In this document: positions 16,553 to 27,790 of the stretch, piece after piece
How positions within the stretch are numbered: position 1 is the first letter of the stretch
How the letters are laid out: each line of letters opens with the position of its first letter
Assembly: GCF_030344915.1 (NCBI RefSeq)
Contig: NZ_CP128233.1
Location: 434,001 to 498,000, forward strand
DNA: 64,000 bases
DNA from: Neopusillimonas aromaticivorans
GTDB lineage: Bacteria > Pseudomonadota > Gammaproteobacteria > Burkholderiales > Burkholderiaceae_B
Direction: 5' to 3'
The notes under the pieces: generated by a model
What the model was told of the DNA's origin: nothing
What the model saw: only the letters and a program-made list of their open reading frames with translations
The model's database searches: none
Made by a program: the position numbers and the translations under genes

Positions 16553-17817
16553 TTATTCGCTGACAGTCACTTCCTGATCGAGACCAAACGCTTTGTGCAG
16601 CGCACGAACAGCCAGTTCCATGTATTTGTCGCTAATGACAACCGACGTCTTGATTTCGCTGGTGGAAATCATCTGGATATTGATACCCTCTTCGCTGAGT
16701 GTGCGGAACATCAGGCTGGCGACGCCCACATGACTGCGCATGCCGATACCGACAACCGATACCTTGCAGACTTTTTCGTCAGTGCGAATTTCACGCGCCC
16801 CAACAGCCGGGCCAACTTGCTGCTCGAGCACTTCGAGTGCACGGGGAATTCGGAACGATTGACGGTGAACGAAAAGTCTGTGGTGCCCTCAACCGACTGG
16901 TTCTGAAGGATAACGTCAACGTTGATGTTGGCGGCGGCAATGGGGCCCAGAATTGAATAGGCCACGCCCGGCTTGTCGGGAACCGCCAGCAGGGTAAGTT
17001 TGGCTTCATCGCGGCTGAAGGCAATGCCCGAAACAACGGCTGCTTCCATTTTCTGGTCTTCCTCGAAAGTAATAAGAGTGCCCGAAGTCATTTCTTCTTC
17101 GAGCGGCATCAGGGGGTCGGTCAGTGACGACAGTACGCGAATGGGAATGCGGTACTTGCCGGCGAATTCGACAGAACGAATTTGAAGCACTTTGGAACCG
17201 AGCGAGGCCATTTCAAGCATTTCTTCAAAAGAAACGACCGACAGGCGGCGCGCTTCGGGAACCACACGCGGATCAGTAGTGTAAACACCATCGACGTCGG
17301 TATAAATCAGGCACTCTTGCGCGCCAATGGCTGCAGCAATGGCTACCGCTGACGTGTCGGAACCACCACGACCCAGTGTCGTGATGTGGCCTTCTTCGTC
17401 AACACCCTGAAAACCGGTAACCACGACGACACGGCCATCGGCAAGGTCGGCCTTGATGCGGGCATCGTCGATAGACGTGATACGCGCCTTGGTGAAGGCC
17501 GAATCGGTTTTGACGGGAACCTGCCAACCGGTGTAGCTGCGGGCGGGCACACCTTGCGCCATCAGGGCAATGGCCAGCAAGGCGCTACTGGCCTGTTCGC
17601 CGGTTGCAGCCAGGGCATCAAGCTCGCGCTCGTTGGCGCGCGGCGAAATTTCTTTGGCCAGACCCAGAAGACGGTTGGTTTCACCCGACATGGCGGAAGG
17701 AACAACCACAACCTGGTGGCCTGCGGCGTGCCATTTTGCGACGCGACGTGCGACATTTTGAATGCGCTCGACCGAGCCCATTGAAGTGCCACCGTATTTG
17801 TGAACAATCAGGGACAT
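16553..17817 (-). CDS. lysC: Aspartate kinase (frameshift at 16843-16846)
   Basis: Catalyses the first step of the lysine, threonine and methionine pathway, phosphorylation of aspartate. The N-terminal kinase has KYGGTS at residues 7-12 and GRGGSDTSAVA near 150. Two ACT domains follow (about 265-421), expected to bind lysine or threonine for feedback inhibition. One C is missing in the run read as FPRALEVLEQQ on the minus strand; with it the protein has 421 residues, normal for the beta-type enzyme. It lies between tRNA-Ser and tilS. Confidence 0.92.
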
Positions 17818-17936
17818 CTTTTACTCTGCAAAAAGGACAACTACCTGCACATTACAGATAGAAAAGCGAAATAGTTTAACATTAACAAGGTAGTTTGCCG
17901 AATTCTCAAGCCACCCCACCACCGGCCAAAACACCA

Positions 17937-18959
17937 TCAGGGTGTACCCGATGACTCTGATGTGTGAATCACCACCCGCCCTCTTACGCAGGCAATTTCG
18001 ACCTCTGCGTGGCGCACACGCAAAGCCCGGTCAAACCCCAAGGCATGTAACTGGCGCAACTGGCGCATCAGGTCATCCAGCCGTGCTTCAGTAGGCATGG
18101 GCAGATTCTGCAGACCCAACCAATAGCGCAACACCAGCGCCTGACGTGCCGGCGACAACGCTCGCCATGCTTTCAGGTCAAAACCATGATCGTCATCCCG
18201 ATAATCCAGTGCGACCAGATCGGCTGCCGCCACCTCATCGAGCACTTCCCGGGTTTGCGCCGCCTGACGGGCATGGCGGACCAGGCGTTCACGCCAGCCA
18301 GGCCAGCGTTCATCAAGGGCTGGCGCAAGGCGTTCGCGCAAGGCGCCGCGCGTGTAACGGTCTTGGGTATTGGTGGGGTCGGTGACGTAATGCCAGCCGG
18401 TACGGGCCGCATAGTCTTGTGCGGCAGCCATGATGGCAGCACGATCAACATCCAGCCAGGGGCGGATAAACAGAACGGCATCGCGCCGGGTAACGGCCGG
18501 CATCGCGGCCAAACCCTCCGGGCCGGCACCGCGCAACAAGCGCAGCAATACCGTTTCGGCCTGATCATGCTGATGATGGCCGAGCAATACACACCCTGCC
18601 CCCACCTGCGTTGCCATGGCGCACAATGCGGCGTAACGGGCATCACGCGCAGCCGCCTCGAGCCCCTTGCCACCCGCTGTATCAACCTTGACCCGGCGAC
18701 TGTGACACGGCACCATCAACTGATGGGCCAGATCATGCACACGGTGCTGCCATTCATCAGCCGCCTGTTGCAGCCCGTGATGAACGTGAAGCAGATGCAG
18801 ATCGAGGGCATGGCGTTTGGCGTATTCACTGGCCGCCACGGCCAGCATGGCCGAATCGGGGCCACCGCTGACCGCCACGCCAAGACGCACGGGCATCGAT
18901 GCCAGCGTCTGGAGTGACCGATGAATCTTCAAAACCAGCGCATCAGAGCCTGAAAACAT
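17937..18959 (-). CDS. tilS: tRNA(Ile)-lysidine synthase
   Basis: An ATP-dependent enzyme that converts C34 of tRNA-Ile(CAT) to lysidine so that it reads AUA. The PP-loop SGGPDS lies at residues 31-36, with LLGHHQHDQAETVLLRLLRG further on, typical of TilS. 340 residues, intact. It starts 25 bp after the accA stop, in one unit with cysS-alkA-accA, an order I associate with Bordetella and relatives. Confidence 0.93.
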   Translation of the reverse strand: MFSGSDALVLKIHRSLQTLASMPVRLGVAVSGGPDSAMLAVAASEYAKRHALDLHLLHVHHGLQQAADEWQHRVHDLAHQLMVPCHSRRVKVDTAGGKGLEAAARDARYAALCAMATQVGAGCVLLGHHQHDQAETVLLRLLRGAGPEGLAAMPAVTRRDAVLFIRPWLDVDRAAIMAAAQDYAARTGWHYVTDPTNTQDRYTRGALRERLAPALDERWPGWRERLVRHARQAAQTREVLDEVAAADLVALDYRDDDHGFDLKAWRALSPARQALVLRYWLGLQNLPMPTEARLDDLMRQLRQLHALGFDRALRVRHAEVEIACVRGRVVIHTSESSGTP

Positions 18960-18983
18960 GCGATTCAGACATTAGTGACGCAA

Positions 18984-19949
18984 TCAGGCACGGGCTTCCT
19001 GGTAGCGCCCGTACGACATCAGACGCTGCAAACGATGTTCAAGCATTTGCTCGGTGGACATGTTGGATACCTGACGGTAAGCGTCTGCCAGGGCGCGTGC
19101 CAATTGGTTGGCCATGGTTTTAGGGTCGCGATGAGCCCCGCCAACAGGCTCGTTGACGACCCGGTCGACAAGACCCAGTTCTTTGAGGCGAGGTGCCGTG
19201 ATGGCTAGCGCTTCAGCCGCAACGGACGCCTTGTCGGCGCTGCGCCAAAGGATAGAGGCACAGCCTTCGGGCGAGATGACTGCATACGTGGCGTACTGCA
19301 ACATCATGACCACATCACCCACCGCGATGGCCAGGGCCCCACCAGAACCGCCTTCACCGATGATGGTGGAAATGATGGGCACCTTGAGCTCGGCCATGGC
19401 GTACAGGTTATGCCCGATCGCTTCAGACTGACCCCGCTCTTCAGCGCCGATGCCCGGATAGGCCCCCGGCGTATCCACAAAAGTGAAGACGGGTAAACGG
19501 AATTTTTCAGCCAGACGCATCAGGCGCAAGGCCTTGCGATACCCCTCGGGTCGGGGCATCCCAAAGTTACGCCTGGAGCGCTCTTTGGTATCACGCCCTT
19601 TTTGATGGCCTATAACCATGCAGGGCGTGCCATTGAAACGCGCCAACCCGCCCACAATGGATTGATCATCGGCGTACATGCGATCACCGTGCAACTCGTG
19701 AAAATCGGTAAAAATTTCGCGCACATAATCAAACGTGTAGGGACGCTGCGGGTGGCGCGCCACCAGGGCGGTTTGCCACGGGGTGAGCTTGGCGTAAATG
19801 TTCTTGGCCAGTGTCTGGCTTTTTTGCTGCAAACGGCTGACCTCGTCGGAAATATCGACGGCAGAATCGGACTGCATGTAACGCAGTTGCTCGATTTTCT
19901 GTTCGAGCTCGGCCAGAGGCTGCTCAAATTCCAGGAAAGTATTACGCAT
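18984..19949 (-). CDS. accA: Acetyl-CoA carboxylase carboxyltransferase subunit alpha
   Basis: 321 residues. The conserved segments HGDRMYADDQSIVGGLARF, GHQKGRDTKERSRRNFGMP and DTPGAYPGIGAEERGQSEAI identify AccA, which with AccD transfers the carboxyl group from biotin to acetyl-CoA to make malonyl-CoA for fatty acids. Intact frame, full length. It precedes tilS in the operon. Confidence 0.96.
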   Translation of the reverse strand: MRNTFLEFEQPLAELEQKIEQLRYMQSDSAVDISDEVSRLQQKSQTLAKNIYAKLTPWQTALVARHPQRPYTFDYVREIFTDFHELHGDRMYADDQSIVGGLARFNGTPCMVIGHQKGRDTKERSRRNFGMPRPEGYRKALRLMRLAEKFRLPVFTFVDTPGAYPGIGAEERGQSEAIGHNLYAMAELKVPIISTIIGEGGSGGALAIAVGDVVMMLQYATYAVISPEGCASILWRSADKASVAAEALAITAPRLKELGLVDRVVNEPVGGAHRDPKTMANQLARALADAYRQVSNMSTEQMLEHRLQRLMSYGRYQEARA

Positions 19950-19989
19950 AAGAGCTTGGGTTCCAGAGAGGGATCATACGACTTTAGTT

Positions 19990-20624
19990 TTACTTGGCCA
20001 CAGACGCAAGACTGCGCCACAAGTACCAGGTCGCGACGGTTCGCCAGGGGCCCACGCCTGGGCAACTTCACGCGCCTCGAAGCGCGATACCGGTTCACCG
20101 CTGAAATAGTGTAACGAAATCGCCCGAAGCAAGCCCGCATCATCCAGCGGAAGCACATCGGGGCGCTGCAAATTGAAAATAAGGAACATTTCAGCCGTCC
20201 AGCGACCAATGCCACGGATCGTGCACAGATCGGCAATGACCGCCTCGTCGTCCATGCTGGCCCAGGCTGACGGTTTTACCCGCTTTTCAGCAAAGTGAAC
20301 GGCCAGATCAGCGATGTATTCAGATTTACGCTTGGACAAGCCCAGTGCACGCAGGGCGTCGAGATCAAGCTCGACAACCGATGCAGGTGTCGGCCGACGC
20401 CCGCACTTTTCAGTGAAGCGCTGCCAGACTGCATCGGCAGATTTGGTGGACACCTGCTGGCCAATAATGGCCCGCGCCAGCGTCATGAAGGCAGGCGCAG
20501 GCGCTTGCAGACACTGATCACGATGCTGGGGAATCAGCTTTTTAAGAATGCGGTCACGCCGCATCAAGTGGGCGGAAGCCTCTTCCCAGTAGTCAGGACG
20601 AACCTCGGTTGAAACGATGGTCAT
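19990..20624 (-). CDS. AlkA-type DNA-3-methyladenine glycosylase (frameshift at 20047-20050)
   Basis: An HhH-GPD superfamily base-excision enzyme that removes alkylated bases. ARAIIGQQVSTKSADAVWQR, the helix-hairpin-helix TIRGIGRWTAEMFLIF and the catalytic Asp in DVLPLDDAGLLRAI are clear. A missing C in the gggg run ends the written protein wrongly. Repair gives WAPWRTVATWYLWRSL and the stop at 19990, with 211 residues. It starts 9 bp after cysS. Confidence 0.88.
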
Positions 20625-20633
20625 ACCTGCCCC

Positions 20634-22080
20634 TTACACCCGGCGCCACTGAGTGATGCCGCCCGGCTTGTCTTCCAGTTCGACACCCGCCTGACGCAAT
20701 TGTTCGCGAATAGCATCGGCCTGGGCAAACTGTTTGTCTTTTTTGGCTTGCAGACGCGCCTGAACCAGAACCTCAATGGCATCGGCATCGAGTGCATCAC
20801 GGGACACATCCGACGCAGTGAACCGGCTGGATGACTGCACATAGACAGCCGGATCGGCCTGCAGCAAACCCAGCACCCCCCAGCGCTCGCAACAAACCGC
20901 TGACCTGACCCGAACCGCTGCGGTTGGCTTCATTGGCCAGCTCGAACAGCACGGCAACCGCACCCGACGTATTGAAATCATCATCCATAGCCGCTCGAAA
21001 CGCTGCAGCGGAAGGCTGGGCCCAGTCGATGTCGACGACTTCAGGCCGGACGTTATGCAAGGTTTGATACAGCCGGTCGAGGGCGCTTTGCGCGTCGCGC
21101 AAATTGTCGGGGGTGTAATTCTGGATGCTGCGATAGTGGTTACGCACAATGAAAAAACGCAACATTTCGGCCTCGCGCACATTGACGCGATATGAAGCCG
21201 AATCTGCAGACAGCGAATCGGGCACACCTACCGTTTCACGAATGGTTCGGAAATTACCCAGCGACTTGGACATTTTGTCGCTATCAACCATTAGTGGGCC
21301 GCAGTGCATCCAGGTGTTGGCCAATTGGCCCCCGAACGCCCCTTCGGTCTGGGCAATTTCATTTTCGTGGTGCGGGAATTTGAGATCGGGCCCGCCACCG
21401 TGAATATCGAGTGGCAAACCCAGCAGGGCCTTGCTCATGGCAGAGCATTCAATATGCCAGCCGGGACGGCCCAACCCATAGGACGATTCCCATTTGGATT
21501 CGGGCGGTTCTTCTGCCTTGGCAGACTTCCAGAGTACGAAGTCGAGCGGGTCTCGCTTGCCGGAATCAACCGCCACACGCTCGCCGGCACGCAGGTCATC
21601 CAGCGATTTTCCCGACAGTTTCCCGTACCCCGGAAAACTGCGAACCGCATAATTGACATCGCCATTGTCGGCCTGATAAGCCAGGCCTTTGTCTTGCAGG
21701 CGACCGATGATATCGAGCATGTCGCCCACATGCGCCGTGGCACGCGGCTCGGCATCGGGCGTTTGTACACCCAGGGCCTGCTCGTCGGCATGCATGGCAT
21801 CAATGTAAAAATCGGTAACTTCGCCAAGCCGTCGGTTGGTTTCTACCGCACGACGAATGATTTTGTCATCAATGTCGGTAATGTTGCGCACATAGGTGAC
21901 GGTGTAACCCGTGGCGCGCAACCAGCGCTGCACCACATCGAAGCTGACCAGCATGCGGGCATGCCCAAGGTGGCAAAAATCATAGACCGTCATGCCGCAA
22001 ACGTACATGCGAACATGGCCCGGTTCAACGGGCTTGAAGGGCTCTTTGCCGCGGGAAAGGGTGTTATAAATGTGCAGCAT
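20634..22080 (-). CDS. cysS: Cysteinyl-tRNA synthetase (one extra base in C6 run at 20876-20881)
   Basis: A class I synthetase. CHLGHARM is the HIGH motif, the first Cys zinc ligand lies in YVCGMTVYD, KMSKSLGNF is the KMSKS loop, and the C-terminal DALR-like domain carries DDDFNTSGAVAVLFEL. The break near 20876-20881 is the reverse of most others: one base too many. Removing a G gives RALGVLGLLQADPAVYV and 481 residues, the usual length. CysS is essential in most bacteria, which supports a sequence error over gene loss. Confidence 0.94.
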
Positions 22081-22176
22081 TCGCTAGTGAAACTTGTTTG
22101 ATGTGAAGCAAGGCTAAAATGGCGGTCGATAAGTATAGCAACTCAAGCCCAACTCTATCCCAATAGGTAAACGTCG

Positions 22177-22859
22177 GTGTTTCAAAATTTTCGTCGCTTC
22201 CTGCCTGCCGTTGTGCTGGCGGCCTGCAGTTTTGCCGGCTCAACGGCCGTTCTGGCGCAATCCGCCCCGGCAAGCAATGCCCCGCTGTTCAACGACCCAC
22301 CTCGCGTCGACCAGGGTTGGCAGGGGCTGGCCAAAGTGCTCGACGCCCTTACACCCGGCATCGACACATCGATTCCGCTGACCGCATCGCAAATTACCGA
22401 CCGCATTACCGCGATGATCAACGAGGGCCGTGCCGCTGAAGCACTTGAGGTCATTGAGAAACGCGAAGCCCAGCGTACGGCCAGCGGTGAACTGGGGCAG
22501 GACGTGCAGCTGCTGTTCCTGAAAGCCCGGGCGCAGACCGCAACGGGCAAGGTCGAGGCCGCCCAGGCCACTTACCTTGACATGACCACCCGGTACCCCG
22601 AGCTACCCGAGCCCTGGAACAACATGGCCTCACTGTATCTTGCCCAAGGCCATCTTGACCAGGCCTTTGACGCTCTGACCATGGCCTTGCGCGCCGACCC
22701 GAATTATGCCCAGGCCAAGGCCAACCTTGCCAATGTCCATCTGCTGAAGGCCTACGACCTGTATCGTCAGGCAGAACAGGCCGGTCTGCGTGCCGCAGGT
22801 CGCCAGGCCAACACCTTGCAATCTTTTTTGAAAACCCGTCTGCACCAACAAACCGATGA
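22177..22859 (+). CDS. Exported TPR-repeat protein (end uncertain, probable frameshift near 22824)
   Basis: It starts with GTG at 22177 and has a signal peptide (FLPAVVLAACSF to VLAQ). Tetratricopeptide repeats follow: QLLFLKARAQTATGKVEAAQ, EPWNNMASLYLAQGHLDQAF, YAQAKANLANVHLLKAYDLY. The role may be as a scaffold in the periplasm. The written frame continues 66 codons over the next gene as non-protein-like sequence. One missing base, perhaps in the T6 run at 22824-22829, would let it stop at TGA 22857-22859, overlapping the ppiB ATG. Confidence 0.7.
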
Positions 22860-23508
22860 GCTTTACACTACGCCCCGTTTTTGCCCGGCCGTCATTGAAA
22901 CGACGTGCACTGGGCCTGGCCTGTGCCGTCTTGCTGGCCCTCCCGGCCGCATTGCCCGGTCAGGCAATCGCCTCTTCCTCTACTTCAGAAGGTACAACCA
23001 TGAGCACAAACCCGAAAGTCAAGCTTCAAACCAACCACGGCGAAATGCTGGTTGAACTGAACGCCGAAAAGGCCCCTAAAACCGTTGAAAACTTCATCAC
23101 TTACGTGAAAGACGGTTTTTTGACGGTACGATTTTCCACCGCGTCATCAACAATTTCATGATCCAGGGCGGCGGATTCGAACCCGGCATGAAGCAAAAAG
23201 ATACACGCGACCCGGTTGAAAACGAAGCCAATAACGGCTTGCGCAACAACCGCTACACCCTGGCCATGGCGCGCACCAGCGACCCGCACTCGGCAACCGC
23301 ACAGTTTTTCATCAACGTTGCCGACAACGACTTCCTGAACCACACGGCACCAACCAGCAATGGCTGGGGTTATGCCGTTTTCGGCGAAGTCATTGAAGGC
23401 ACCGACGTTGTCGACAAGATCAAACTCGTAAAAACAGGCAGCAAAGGCTTCCACCAAGACGTTCCGGTTGAAGACGTCATTATCGAGAAAGCCACTATCG
23501 TTGAATAA
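22856..23508 (+). CDS. ppiB: Cyclophilin-type peptidyl-prolyl isomerase (frameshift at 23116-23121)
   Basis: Catalyses cis-trans proline isomerisation. The core FHRVINNFMIQGGGF and SATAQFFINVADN are cyclophilin hallmarks. One T is missing in the T6 run; repair gives KDGFFDGTIFHRV. There are two in-frame starts. The ATG at 22856 adds a signal peptide (RALGLACAVLLALPAALPG). The ATG at 23000 has a strong AGAAGG site and yields the usual cytosolic PpiB of about 169 residues starting MSTNPKVKLQTNHGEM. Either or both may be used. Confidence 0.88.
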
Positions 23509-24266
23509 GCTCCATTTGCCCGGTACGCTGTGGTTGGCCTCTGATACGCATCTGGGGCCTCAATCACCGCATACCAACCGGGCATTCCTTGATTTTTTAT
23601 CGCAGGCGGCGCAACACGCCGACACCCTTGTTCTGGGTGGCGATATTTTCAATGTATGGGTGGGCGATGACATCATTGCCGCCCCTGCCGCATGGCTGGA
23701 CGAACTGTTGGTGGCACTGCAACTCACCAGCCGGTCCATCCCCTGTATCTGTGTCGCGGCAATCGCGACTTCCTGATGGGCACGCGTTTGTGCCACCATA
23801 TCGGCGCTACCTTGCTGGACGAGCAAACCTTGCTGCAAACCGATGCAGGTGCCCTGCTGTTCAGCCACGGCGACGAATACTGCACCGATGACCACCGCTA
23901 CCAGCGCTTCAGGTATTGGGTACGCAAACGCTGGGTTCAGCGAATTTTTTATCGTTCAGCCTGACACAGCGTCTGAAATGGGCCGGCTATGCGCGGGCGC
24001 GCAGCCAGAAGGCCAACCAGCACAAGCACTACGATGTCATGGATGTCAATAATGACGCGGTACGTGCCGCACTGAAGCAGGCGCATGTGCAGATGATGGT
24101 GCACGGCCATACCCACAGGCCGGCAACACACCAGTTGAACGATGCCGCCGGCAACACCCTGACCCGAATCGTTTTACCCGACTGGGATTACGACGTTACG
24201 CCTCCAAGAGGCGGCTGGCTGGAGATTGACGCCACTGGCTACCGGTTGCAAACCGCTGCCGTTTAA
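23501..24266 (+). CDS. lpxH: UDP-2,3-diacylglucosamine diphosphatase (two frameshifts)
   Basis: A lipid A pathway enzyme that cleaves UDP-2,3-diacylglucosamine to lipid X. The metallophosphatase motifs are SDTHLG, GGDIFNVWVG, YLCRGNRDFLMG, SHGDEYCTD and MVHGHTHRPA. One C (23740-23743) and one T (23945-23950) are missing; with both restored the product has 255 residues. A TTG at 23501, overlapping the ppiB end, is the likely start, since no ATG lies near the conserved WLASDTHLG. The ppiB-lpxH pairing is common in betaproteobacteria. Confidence 0.9.
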
Positions 24267-24333
24267 CTAACGACAGGCTGTACAAAATCGCTATGCCCGC
24301 CCAAGACCACCCGTAGCCGGGTACATGAAGACG

Positions 24334-25214
24334 TTAGCCCAGCCATAGCCACAGCCCGACAACGCAGCCTAACGCGATGCGATACCAGGCGAACGGTCGA
24401 TACGTATGCCGTGACACCCAAAGCAACACCGCCTTGACCAGCACCAGCGCACTGAAAAAAGCCGCTACAAAACCGACAACAATAGCCCAGGTTTGCTCGC
24501 CCGTAAGAATACTGCCATGCCTGTACAAGTCGTAAACCGTTGCTGCCAGCATCGTCGGCATGGCCAGAAAGAATGAAAACTCGGTGGCGGTTTTACGCTG
24601 CACTCCGGCCAGCATGGCGCCTATGATGGTGGCTCCGGAGCGCGACGTACCAGGCACCATGGCCAGGCATTGGGCAAACCCCACGGCCAGTGCCTGCTTC
24701 CAGCTAATGTCTTCAAGAGCAAACGTCACCGGTTGCCCCAAGCCCGGTTTTTCGGGGGGACGGCACCGGTTACGGTATTGTGCGGCCCATGCTTGGCCAT
24801 ATGCGGCTTGCGCTCGACCCACAGCATGACCAAACCGCCCAGCACCAGTGTCACCACAAAAATGGCCGGATGATGAAACATCATCTTGATGTATTTGATG
24901 GTGAAAAAGCCAATAACTGCGGCTGGCAAGAACGCAATCAGCAAGTTACGTGTAAACGCCACCTCGGTAGGCTCGCGCCTGAGGGTGCCTCGCACCAGTT
25001 GCCACAACCGCTGACGGAAAATCCAGATGACCGCCAGAATTGAACCAAACTGGATAACGACCTCATAGACTTTATTGCTACCGGAATCAAAATTGATCCA
25101 TTCTCCGAACAGCAATAAATGCGCGGTACTGGATACAGGAATGAACTCGGTAAAACCTTCAATAACTCCAAGGAAAAAGGCCTTGAGCAAATACAACGTA
25201 CCTTCTGTCATCAC
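24334..25214 (-). CDS. uppP: Undecaprenyl-diphosphatase (frameshift at 24754-24759)
   Basis: An integral membrane enzyme that recycles the undecaprenyl-diphosphate carrier of cell-wall synthesis; overexpression gives bacitracin resistance. The motifs GVIEGFTEFIPVSSTAHL and MVPGTSRSGATIIG are diagnostic. One base is missing in the G6 run (plus strand), where repair gives VPPEKPGLGQPVTFALED and 293 residues with about eight membrane spans. It overlaps the TerC/CorC gene by 4 bases. Confidence 0.93.
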
Positions 25215-26806
25215 CGCCCTTCTTCTGCAGAACTATCGTCGTCCGATACCGGAGTTCGTTCAATTTCGACCGCGGCAATACGCCGACCCTCAAGACGTAA
25301 CACCTTGAATGTAAAGCTGGCATGTGGCTGCACCATCTGGCAGATGTCTCCGGGCGCCGGGAGCTGCCCGAAACGACCGAGCAAATAGCCTGCCAAGGTG
25401 GAATACCCTTCTTCTTCGTTGACCAGACCGGCGGTGTTCAACACCTGCTCCAGGTGATGCACATCGGCGGCACCATCAACACGCCAGCGATGCTCGTCTT
25501 CCTGGACGATATCGGGAGTTTCGTCTTCATCGGGGAATTCGCCGGCTATGGCCTCAAAGACATCAATCGGGGTGACAACACCTTCAATGGTTCCAAATTC
25601 GTCGGTCACCAGAACCAGTTGCCCGCGGGAACGCTTCAGCGTTTCCATCAAGCGCAGCACACCAATGGACTCGTGGACAATCAGCGGGTCACGCAGACGC
25701 GACAGCTTGACCTGACCGTGCGTAATGACATCGGCCAGCATTTCTTTGGCCCGCCCGATGCCAATGACTTCGTCAAGCGACCCGCGACACACCGGAAAAA
25801 AGCTGTGCGGTGTCTTGAGCAACTGCTCACGGATCGTATCAGCCGAATCGTTCAGATTGATCCAGGAGACATCGTTGCGAGGGGTCATGATGGAGTGAAT
25901 GGTGCGGTCACCCAAGGTGAGCACCCCACTGACCATGTTGCGTTCTTCTTCGCCGAACGCATGGACAGTGGACTGTTCAGAGGCTGCTTCAGGCTGCTCA
26001 GGCCCGACCATGGGCTGCTTGCCCAACATGCGCATAATGCCTTCAGCCGTACGCTCACGCATGGGGCGACGCAATTCAACTTTTTGCATGTTGCGACGCG
26101 CCAACTGATTGAGGCTTTCAATAATGACCGAAAAACCGATGGCCGCATACAAATACCCTTTGGGCACGGCAAAACCGAAACCTTCGGCCACCAGCGAAAA
26201 ACCGATGGTAAGCAGAAAACCCAGACACAGCACGACAACGGTCGGATGCGCATTGACGAAACGGGTCAATGGCTTGGAAGCAAACAGCATGACACCCATG
26301 GCGATAACAACGGCCAGCATCATGACCGATAGCTGTTCAACCATGCCCACAGCCGTAATGACCGCATCCAGCGAAAACACCGCGTCAAGAATAATGATCT
26401 GGGTCACAATCAGGCCGAAACTGGCGTGCATGCCGGCCCCGGAAGACTGGTGCGAACGCCCTTCAACACGTTCGTGAAGCTCGAGCGTGCCTTTGAAGAG
26501 CAGGAAGAAACCGCCCACAATCAGGATAAGATCGCGGCCCGAGAAAACCAGCGGGCCCAGATGCACTATCGGCTCGGTCAGTTTGATGAGCCATGACATG
26601 ACCGTCAAAAGGCCCAGGCGCATCAGCAGCGCCAGTGACAACCCCATGACCCGGGCACGATCGCGCAGCTTGGGCGGCAGTTTTTCAACCAGGATTGCGA
26701 TGAAAATGAGGTTATCGATTCCGAGAACAATCTCGAGAACGATCAGCGTCAGCAAGCCTACCCAGGCCGCAGGCTCGAACATCCAGTCGAAGGAGAAGGC
26801 TTCCAT
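25211..26806 (-). CDS. TerC-family membrane protein with CBS pair and CorC/HlyC domain
   Basis: 531 residues, intact. An N-terminal TerC-like membrane domain (about residues 1-240, with LEIVLGIDNLIFIAILVEKL and DAVFSLDAVITAVGM) is followed by two CBS repeats (about 300-420, including SIMTPRNDV) and a CorC_HlyC domain (about 430-510). This is the YegH/YoaE layout, linked to metal ion or cytoplasmic-membrane homeostasis, with manganese export known for TerC relatives. The exact substrate is unknown. It is followed by uppP with overlap. Confidence 0.88.
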   Translation of the reverse strand: MEAFSFDWMFEPAAWVGLLTLIVLEIVLGIDNLIFIAILVEKLPPKLRDRARVMGLSLALLMRLGLLTVMSWLIKLTEPIVHLGPLVFSGRDLILIVGGFFLLFKGTLELHERVEGRSHQSSGAGMHASFGLIVTQIIILDAVFSLDAVITAVGMVEQLSVMMLAVVIAMGVMLFASKPLTRFVNAHPTVVVLCLGFLLTIGFSLVAEGFGFAVPKGYLYAAIGFSVIIESLNQLARRNMQKVELRRPMRERTAEGIMRMLGKQPMVGPEQPEAASEQSTVHAFGEEERNMVSGVLTLGDRTIHSIMTPRNDVSWINLNDSADTIREQLLKTPHSFFPVCRGSLDEVIGIGRAKEMLADVITHGQVKLSRLRDPLIVHESIGVLRLMETLKRSRGQLVLVTDEFGTIEGVVTPIDVFEAIAGEFPDEDETPDIVQEDEHRWRVDGAADVHHLEQVLNTAGLVNEEEGYSTLAGYLLGRFGQLPAPGDICQMVQPHASFTFKVLRLEGRRIAAVEIERTPVSDDDSSAEEGR

Positions 26807-26919
26807 CAGAAGCCCCTTGCGCGGCAGACAGCGCCGTCTTTGAAGATAAAGGTGCGGGCGGACCCGCTGGTACTACCGTCTATGTCTGAGGTCATGATAC
26901 GAGAGACTGAAGGGGAAAA

Positions 26920-27708
26920 TCAGGCCTGCAATTGGGCCAGCATTTGTGTGAATATTTTAGGGCTGGCGGCCAGCACACTGCCGGTTTCATACCAGGTTTG
27001 CTCACCCTGAAAATCGCCAATCAAGCCACCGGCCTCGAGTACCAGCAGACCACCGGCAGCAAGATCCCAGCGCTTGAGATTGACACCGCAAAAACCGTCA
27101 AGACGCCCACAAGCCACATAGGCCAGATCAAGAACTGACGCCCCCATGCGACGCACACTGGCGCAACCGGACAGCATGTTCGAGAAACGCGAATTGGGCG
27201 AGACACCACCGCCCGAGTCGGGAACGTAAGCACTGAGCATGGCATCGTGATAGCGCGACAGACCCGAAACGCGCACACGGCGGTCATTCAGGAAGGCGCC
27301 GCCGCCACGGCTGGCCGTGAACAATTCGTTGCGCGACGGGTCGTAGATGACCGCGTGCGACACCTGCCCGCGATGCGCCAGGGCAATTGACACGGCATAA
27401 ACGGGAAAGCCGTGAATAAAGTTACTGGTGCCATCGAGGGGGTCGATGATCCATTGGTACTCGGGCACCTTGCCCTGGGTTTCGGCTCCGGCGTGCTCGC
27501 CGGACTCTTCACCCAGAAACGCGTGATCAGGGTAAGCCGTTTTAAGCATGTCGATAATGGCGGCTTCGACGCTTTGGTCGACTTCCGTGACATAATCTTT
27601 GGGCCCCTTGCGCGCCACCTGCAACCGTTCGAGGTCGAGACTTGCCCGGTTGATCATGGAGCCGGCGCGACGTGCCGCCTTGATGGCGGTATTGAGCATG
27701 GGGTGCAT
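26920..27708 (-). CDS. suhB: Inositol-1-monophosphatase family protein
   Basis: 262 residues. The magnesium-binding motifs are FLGEESG, WIIDPLDGTSNFIHG and KRWDLAAGGLLVLEAGG. In Proteobacteria SuhB hydrolyses inositol phosphates and also joins the rRNA antitermination complex. It is divergent from trmJ with 82 bp between, as I recall for Bordetella. Intact. Confidence 0.93.
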   Translation of the reverse strand: MHPMLNTAIKAARRAGSMINRASLDLERLQVARKGPKDYVTEVDQSVEAAIIDMLKTAYPDHAFLGEESGEHAGAETQGKVPEYQWIIDPLDGTSNFIHGFPVYAVSIALAHRGQVSHAVIYDPSRNELFTASRGGGAFLNDRRVRVSGLSRYHDAMLSAYVPDSGGGVSPNSRFSNMLSGCASVRRMGASVLDLAYVACGRLDGFCGVNLKRWDLAAGGLLVLEAGGLIGDFQGEQTWYETGSVLAASPKIFTQMLAQLQA

Positions 27709-27790
27709 AGAGATCCGTAAATAACAAAAACTGAAACAGGCTTGATTATAGTTAACCGCCTATTTTAGTTGATAGAAGCCATTCCCTGAA

